Shown here one piece after another: positions 58,201 to 64,000 of a stretch of 64,000 nt of DNA (within the stretch, counting starts at the first letter, position 1; each line of letters opens with the position of its first letter). The notes below the pieces were generated by a model that was not told where the DNA came from, made no database searches, and was given only the letters and a program-made list of their open reading frames with translations. Made by a program: the position numbers and the translations under genes. The stretch covers positions 2,294,001 through 2,358,000 of the forward strand of contig NC_065907.1 in NCBI RefSeq assembly GCF_905147045.1, in the 5' to 3' direction. Source of the DNA: Nymphalis io (Eukaryota; Arthropoda; Insecta; Lepidoptera; Nymphalidae).

Positions 58201-61200
58201 ACAGTACCGTACGCATTCATTTCACTTATAATAAACAATCAATAATAACGCAATTAAAATTAACGCGATCGTTTGGTAATAAGAAAAAGATCGTTTGTTA
58301 GTTCCCAAATTGGGGGAAAATACGCCTTGAACTTGCTAAATACATACACAGACAAAATTAAGGATAATATTAAGGATTAAAAATATACGGCCGTATTAAA
58401 GCCATTGTTAAGTTAAGCACTCCATTTCCGTCATAATTTTTTTGATATTTGAAAGTAATAAACGCAGCATCCATTAACTTAGCAACATTTATAAGTAAAA
58501 CCTGAAGTTTACTTAAATTTAAAAACATACGTTTGGATTAATTGAACAACTCTTATAGAAAAAAAAACCAATTATCTGTTGGACTTGTGACTGATGATTA
58601 AGAATACAAACTTAACACTCATTCGATCTAAAATAAAATAAAAAGATTTATTTTTTCTTATCTTTTATTTCAGCTTTGCTACAGCGTTCAATAGTCCTCT
58701 CATCTGGTCTTCCTCGATGGATCCTCATACCTTCATACTGTCTCTGGTGAACGAACACTTAAATCCAGCGTACACTGTACACCACATGTCCAAGGATTAC
58801 TCATTTTCGTTCCTAGACAGAGTTTATCAATTATGGAGCGTATTTAGAGTGCGGTACTACCAATGGTAATGGCATTTATTCAAAGATTTTAATATCATAT
58901 TATGCGTTATTTCCCACGTCTTAAATATGATAAAAAAATATACTGAAATATAAAACAAATTGTTAGGTCTTAAATTACCGTTCCTTTATTTTTCAGGGCG
59001 AACTCAAATCATGAGAATGAGATATTTAAGCAGTTATATGGACCAATTGTTGCAAAAAAAGGCCGAGAACTGCCTCACTTTGATGACGTCAAATATAACG
59101 CGTCACTCGTTCTTGGTAACTCAGATATTGTTGCAGGAGACGGTATAGCTTTACCACAGAACTACAAGCATATTGGTGGCTATCACTTCAAAGATGTAGT
59201 CGAACCCTTGCCTAAGGTATACCTTGCTACTTGAGAACAAATCATTGTAAATTTCATATTTTAGAGAAAGTTTTGGAATTCATTCGAATGAGCACAGCGC
59301 CTAGCCCATGGTTATTTAGTTTTAAAAAGACTATCTGACGTGGATATTAGGTTTGGACAATTCCGCCTTTGATTGGCTCAATGATCAAAGAATCATGAAG
59401 AAAGAACAAAAGTGATGACGATTAATATTTAACCATATTTTTAGGATTTGAAAGAAATAATTGATAATGCGACAAATGGTGTAATATACTTCAGCATGGG
59501 CAGCAATCTTAAGAGCAGTAATATACCGGATAATATAAAGAGGGAGCTCCTTAATATGTTTAGTGATTTAAAGGAAACTGTGATTTGGAAGTTGGAAAAG
59601 ACAATACCGGATCTACCGAAGAATGTTTATATATCTCCCTGGGTACCTCAACAAAGCTTATTGGGTGAAGATCCTTATTAATTGCATTGCTATAAAAAAA
59701 TTTTTTAATGAATTTTTAAATGTAATCTTAGACTCAGATACTGCATGGTCTTGACGAATCTTGCAAGTCTTATGAACTTATTATTTATATTTTACTTAAT
59801 TTATATTGAGTTTTTTAGGTAAGTGTTCACCGCCATCCCTTATACGCCAATGCGCCATCAATCTTGAGATCTAAAATATTTTGTTATGTACTCTTCAATA
59901 AGCTCCAAACCTTCTCCTCAAAAAGAAAAGGGAAAAGGAGGCCTTAGCCCAGCAGTGGGACATTTATAGGGTGTCACTGTTACTGTTACTGTACACGTAC
60001 AAACAGTACAAAACGTACCTCAGAGTAAAATGTTAATTTTATGTTAATTGTTGAATTTATATTTACAGCTCATCCAAATTGTATCCTCTTCATCACTCAT
60101 GGAGGTTTGCTTTCTATCCTGGAAACAATGCACGCGGGAAAACCTATAATAGGAATACCGTTCTTTGCTGATCAGTATCTTAATGTTAACAGAGCAGTAG
60201 CTAAAGGTTTTGCAAAACGAATAGACTTTGACGAGAATGTAGTGAAACCTTTGAAAGAGGCTATCAAGGAAATTTTAGAGAACCCGAGGTAGGTTTTTTT
60301 TTATTATATTAATAAAATATATACATAGATATAAGTAATTAATATATATTATACAACTATTAAATATATACTTTTACATCTGGCACTTCATTATAAAGTT
60401 TCATTATATAAACATGATGAGCCATATAAATATGAGATGGCTTAGTAACGATCTATGTTTATCTATAATGTTAAGGCCGCCTTTGCGACATTTGCGACCT
60501 TTGCATAGAAAAAATATCAATTACGGTTCGATTGTTTACGATCAACGATAAATCCGGTTTCATCACTGTTGATTTATGACAAATTGCGTAAGCTAATCAC
60601 CGTCATAAAATTGATCAATCAACGCGACGTCTTCTACCACATATACAAACACACATATACAGTAACCCTACTCTATAATAGTTCAAAATATAGGATAGAT
60701 GCCGTCTAACCGAATCCATATCCAAACGTTTTTCGTTCGTATGCTTCAAGACTCGGTTCCGAATCGTAGCTACAGATGCGACGATAACAAACCAGAATAG
60801 GGTTGATAATCTAACTATATATATTTTTTATTATTAATTATTTATTTTGGTCGCAAAACTCGATACTATATGGCGGTAACATGAACCTAATACATAAGAA
60901 TAAAATAAAAATTCTATCCTATTAGATGCAAATACAGCGTGCAAAAATATAAAAATAACACTCAACTGTATTTGTTTGCTCTTCTCGCCAGACCTCTATT
61001 AAATAACGAGTTATTTTAACGAGTGTGGAAACTACTTCTAAAATAACTACAGTTATTTACATTTACATACATTTTAGAAGTTCATTAGAAGCTCCTCTTC
61101 TATAGCCGAATTGAGTCTCCTCCTGCCCAATATTGGAGGGGGAGAAACATGGTGGCCGGTGCCTGTAGGCTAGTACATTAATAAATTAACAAATTTTGTT

Positions 61201-61741
61201 GATCTCTGATTTTGGTGAAGATATATGCTAACCTTTTAAATGATTTTTGGCCATGACCACACAAAAAAGCTGTGGTTAATTGCACTTTTAACTAGAGCGA
61301 GTAAGGTTAACCTTAAACAAAGATACAGCGTAAGTATTGCCGGCGTGCCCGCCTGGCGGGTGCACTTTTTAATTAGCAGGGCCAGCCCGTTAGGCGGGTT
61401 CATAGAAAGCGTAGACGGCATCCTTAAGTTACGTTTAATTGTATTAATATCACGAAATGTTCTTATTTTGCAGTTATAAACAACGGGCGAAAGAGATCTC
61501 AGTTCAATTCAACGATCGTATCGTCCCTCCAGGCCAGGAACTAGTGTTTTGGATAGAGCATGTTATAAAAACAAATGGCGCTCCGCACTTGCGCTCTGCA
61601 GCACTGCACGTCAGCTGGTACAAGAAATTGTACCTAGATCTACTTTTAATTATAGTGATTGCATTAATGGTACTTCTTGGGGTCTGTAAATATTTGTTTG
61701 CCTTACAAGTCAAAGTTCACCAAAAAAAGAAAGTGCAGTAG
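52287..61741 (+). CDS. UGT: UDP-glycosyltransferase, gene 4 of 4
   Basis: Most divergent of the four UGTs. Exons: 52287-52433, 56552-56642, 57049-57238, 58674-58865, 58997-59216, 59445-59664, 60069-60288 and 61474-61741 (515 aa). Exons 3, 6 and 7 have exactly the lengths seen in the other three genes. Seen: short signal peptide (residues 1-18), His32 in GKSHSILG, WVPQQSLL in place of WAPQQSIL, FITHGGLLSILETMHAG, Asp-Gln in ADQYLN, a long C-terminal membrane segment, and tail KKVQ (KKxx). Unlike the other three, no acceptor lies just before the ATG, so the start codon probably sits in the first exon. Exon 4 differs most from its paralogues (SSSMDPHTF against FSTVEPHW). Intron 1 is 4.1 kb and holds a TATCGATA cluster, SINEs and a LINE fragment. 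Confidence 0.9.
53213..53910. repeat. Cluster of TATCGATA motifs in UGT gene 4 intron 1
   Basis: Six exact TATCGATA palindromes at 53250, 53696, 53731, 53771, 53848 and 53885, plus about eight further CGATA/TATCG words. SINE-A 53317-53637 splits the cluster. TATCGATA is the DREF site and CGATA the BEAF-32 core in Drosophila (established); use in this insect is inference. Alternatively a decayed minisatellite. Confidence 0.7.
53317..53637 (+). mobile_element. SINE-A copy with a TTAC-repeat tail
   Basis: Full copy in UGT gene 4 intron 1. The tail GGCTGATACTTACTTACTTA has grown into a tetranucleotide repeat. It interrupts the TATCGATA cluster, so it is younger than that cluster. Confidence 0.87.
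54267..54434 (-). mobile_element. SINE-B fragment in UGT gene 4 intron 1
   Basis: 5' half of the family only; the LINE-like tail is absent and a TA repeat lies in its place. Confidence 0.75.
55115..55510. mobile_element. Degraded SINE-B and SINE-A fragments
   Basis: 55115-55255 is a decayed SINE-B (-), 55292-55455 a decayed SINE-A (-), and 55462-55510 a SINE-B tail (+: GTGACCACTTACCATCAGG). Confidence 0.6.
55862..56010 (+). mobile_element. RTE LINE 3' fragment
   Basis: Encodes GRPPTRWTDDLERVAGSRWM and a following EAFVQQW, the same C-terminus as the LINE at 5110-8427, with one frame disruption. Lies in UGT gene 4 intron 1. Confidence 0.8.
56020..56510. mobile_element. tRNA-like SINE head remnants
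   Basis: 56030-56060 shows a SINE-A-like stretch (CCCGCGCAAGCACGACTAAA), 56072-56090 a reversed B-box-like GGGGTTTGAACCC, and 56420-56510 a reversed SINE head (GGCTTGAACTCGCAACC). All are decayed. Confidence 0.5.
57848..58070 (+). mobile_element. Unclassified element end, copy 2
   Basis: Open frame reading HTSCDPRAGACLAQRLSLAM then QRGNSASVLGTMPQDNLL and a stop, followed by TTTTATTTTAATTTTG. Probably the C-terminus of a transposon protein; family not recognised with confidence. Lies in UGT gene 4 intron 3. Confidence 0.6.
59816..59995 (+). mobile_element. SINE-B remnant and SINE-A 3' fragment
   Basis: 59816-59890 is a decayed SINE-B (-). 59893-59995 is a SINE-A tail (+) ending CACTGTTACTGTTACTGT, in UGT gene 4 intron 6. 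Confidence 0.65.
61080..61440. repeat. Unclassified repeats before UGT gene 4 exon 8
   Basis: 61085-61180 contains CTCCTGCCCAATATTGGAGG, a near-palindrome. 61300-61435 is GC-rich with GTGCCCGCCTGGCGGGTGC and CCCGTTAGGCGGG, two short stems. Probably element remains; family unknown. Confidence 0.4.
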
Positions 61742-61806
61742 AATCTTGATTGTGAAATTATTATTAGGTATCTAGAGATAAGATTACTCTTATTTGTAAT
61801 GTGAAA

Positions 61807-61812
61807 AATAAA
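61807..61812 (+). other. Poly(A) signal, UGT gene 4
   Basis: AATAAA 66 bp after the stop codon. Confidence 0.6.
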
Positions 61813-62061
61813 TGATAATCTTTTTATTAAGGACTATTTCAAAACACCATATTTTAATGAAACCAATATCATGCGTATAATATAAGCAAGTTTATGGTAC
61901 GGTCAACCAAATCTTGATATCACTGATGAGATAAATTCGACGTTTTTTTTTTAAGATACCGAGTTTGTTACATATATATATATAACATACATAAACAGTA
62001 GTAGTGTGTGGCAATGTAAAATAGTAAAATAAATTGATTACCATTTATTTGCATTTGGTAG

Positions 62062-62092
62062 GTATTAGGAATATTTGCAGTATTCCTAATAC
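62062..62092. repeat. Perfect 12-bp inverted repeat
   Basis: Arms GTATTAGGAATA and TATTCCTAATAC with a 7-bp loop, downstream of UGT gene 4. Confidence 0.85.
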
Positions 62093-62196
62093 TAGAATAA
62101 AATAATTATTATAATAAATATACACGATAATTTAAATCATTATTTATTATTAAATTTCAATGCTTATCATTTTATCATAATTACTTAATGGTAAGG

Positions 62197-62445
62197 TTTT
62201 GTGTAGCCCGTCTAGATAAATAGCTCCCTCTCATCACATAATCTACCACCAAACAGCAATGTGTAATATTGTTGTGTTCAGGTTAGGAGGGTGAGTGAAC
62301 CAGTTTAACTTCAAGAAAAAGGGGCATAACATTGCAAGGGGGTTGGTGGAGCATTGGTGACATGAAGAATGGTTAATATTTCTTACGGTGCCAATTTCAA
62401 TGGGGTTGGTGACCACTTACCATCATGTGGCCCACCTGACTATAT
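62197..62445 (+). mobile_element. SINE-B copy, old
   Basis: Diverged family B copy; GTGAGTGAACCAGT and GGTGACCACTTACCATCA remain readable. Confidence 0.72.
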
Positions 62446-62448
62446 TAT

Positions 62449-62706
62449 AATAATAATATCCTGGGACGTTTTTCACACACGGCCATCTTTTCCCAAATTA
62501 AGCTTGTAAAAAGCTTGTACTCTGGAAACCACACAACTGATATACTACTTTTCCTGTGTAAATACATACTTATATAGATTATTACACCCAGACTCAGGAC
62601 AAACAGAAATGTTCATGCACACAAATCTCTGTCCTGGGTGGGAATCGAACCCACAATCTTCGGCGTGAAAGGCAAGTATCTACCAACCACGCTAACCGGC
62701 TCGTCA
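62449..62706 (-). mobile_element. SINE-C copy, full length
   Basis: Reversed copy, close to 14770-15026; preceded by an ATAATAAT repeat that may be the tail. Confidence 0.85.
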
Positions 62707-63504
62707 AAATATTAAAAAGATATAAAGCTTTTTATCCAACCACTTAACCATGTCCTGAGCCAAGATGCAAGGATAAGATATAAAAAGCAAAAAAATATTC
62801 ATAATTTCACTACTTTATTTATTTCTTTCAAATCAATAAGTAAATTATAATATTGGTAACATGGCATTATAATCCTGTCAAACATTTTTTTTCTATATAG
62901 CTTAATTATGCAAAAATATTTTGTACCCTTTATTTGTATGAAAGAACCAGCAAAAAAAATTCAGTCTCCCTAACATCGTTTTGAATGTAGCTAAAACAGT
63001 TTTGAGTAAATGTTAAGTTTTTTTTTTTCATATAACATACAAAAGTCCAAGATTAATTTAAGTGCTTTATTGAATTAACTTTTAAATCAAATTCTTTGAC
63101 ATGTCTCTTAAAATTTGTCACAGATTAAAAATTGTTTTAGACTGTGGACGGAGTAATGGAAGTTGTTTTTTTAATTTTATTTTAAATAGTAAACAAATTG
63201 GGCAATTAAAAAAATATAAGCATGTTTTTTTAAATAAAATTAATACAAAATATAATTTTGGAATACTTATATGGAATTTACAAAACGATGTTGTCTTTAT
63301 AGAGAAAAAAGTACAAGTTAAGTTTTTTTTTTTTTATTAATATATTTATACTAGCATCTATAACGAATGTTAAATTTAATACAAAAAAGAATATTAATAA
63401 AATTAAATCCTCATCGAATACAATCTTAACCTTTTATAATAATTATGACTAATCGTATCTTGTCGCATTGACGTCTCGAAACGTAGGAGACAAAATGGAA
63501 ACTT
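62707..63504. other. No gene seen
   Basis: AT-rich. The 79-aa frame at 63101-63340 is Lys/Asn/Phe-rich with no domain; I treat it as chance. Confidence 0.55.
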
Positions 63505-63886
63505 TTATAATCTGAATTTATGTTAATGTCCTCCGGAACGATTTCAGCCACGGCGGCCAATCTCAAGAGAGAATAGCCAACTGCGCAGGAGATATTATTG
63601 TGCACAAGTGTTTGCGCATTCACGAGTGCACTCTCTATTCCATAACTCTCATAATCAGATGAGACGGCAATCCGACACGATCTGAAAGAGTTCAAGCTCA
63701 GGACCAACGGCTTTGCGTGCTTTCCGAGGCACGGGAGTGTACACACTTCCAACTTCCAGACTCCGGGCTGCTACTGAGAATTTTCTGACAGAAAAACCCA
63801 ATTACTTTTTATTGGCCCGACCTGGGAATTGAACCCAGGACCTCCGGTTCTGCGGTCTTATATCAAACCACTAGACCAACGGGGCA
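63505..63886 (-). mobile_element. SINE-D, long tRNA-derived SINE
   Basis: The tRNA-like head read on the - strand (about 63886 down to 63810) has GTTGGTCTAGTGGTT as A box, a 5-bp T-stem around TTCAATT, and near-complementary acceptor ends with one mismatch. The body runs through CCTCGGAAAGCACG and GCCGCCGTGGCTGAAAT to about 63505. I recall similar repeats in many moths and butterflies. The open frame here is not a gene. Confidence 0.7.
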
Positions 63887-64000
63887 CTCAATTCACAAAA
63901 CGAGGTATTAATGTTATATATTATGCGAAAGTGACTGTTACGTTTTCACGAATAAGCCGAATTTCATGAAATTTGGTATAAAGCAAGCTTGAACCCAAAG

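Noticed and set aside
63426..63752. 108-aa frame on the - strand
   Set aside because: It lies across SINE-D; similar repeats are widespread in Lepidoptera, so the frame is incidental.
63810..63886. Possible tRNA gene on the - strand
   Set aside because: The T-arm is good, but the acceptor has a mismatch, the anticodon stem does not pair well, and SINE-D body sequence follows directly. It is a SINE head.

Overview
This 64 kb window is an AT-rich stretch of an insect nuclear genome. The SINE and LINE families, the eight-exon UGT gene layout and the peptide style all point to a butterfly or moth, possibly a nymphalid; the species assignment is inference. Nothing bacterial or organellar is present.

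Host genes. Four UDP-glycosyltransferase (UGT) genes lie head to tail on the + strand at 9649-13901, 26428-31181, 39508-46051 and 52287-61741. Each can be assembled from eight coding exons with GT-AG introns and continuous frame, giving 519, 520, 527 and 515 residues. Exons 3 and 6-8 have the same or nearly the same length in all four. Each protein has a signal peptide, a catalytic-type histidine in a KSHSILG motif, a sugar-donor signature with a closing Asp-Gln, one membrane segment at the C-terminus and a lysine ER-retrieval tail. Genes 1 and 2 are the closest pair: their donor-binding exons are very similar, while exons 2-3, which form part of the acceptor pocket, have diverged. No other host gene could be supported.

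Mobile DNA fills most of the space between and inside these genes. (1) An RTE-clade LINE at about 5110-8427 is nearly complete but broken, and has a SINE nested in it. (2) A complete Ty3/gypsy-type LTR element lies on the - strand at 17358-23885, with almost identical LTRs and a 4-bp target duplication (ATAC). (3) Four SINE families are named A-D here, with about 40 copies or fragments. (4) There are tails of several other LINEs.

Most unusual signals. The 3' part of the gypsy element contains a tandem array of about 58-bp units (18077-18393). Each clear unit keeps a 20-base core, and the sequences around the core form hairpin stems that change together from unit to unit. The array lies inside what looks like a 647-nt intron that would join the integrase to an acidic C-terminal extension. 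Second, perfect snap-back inverted repeats recur across the window, several of them at the broken ends or inside SINE copies. Third, intron 1 of the fourth UGT gene carries a dense cluster of TATCGATA palindromes.

All coordinates come from reading by eye. Exon joins are splice-site and frame predictions without transcript support, and element boundaries may be off by some bases.
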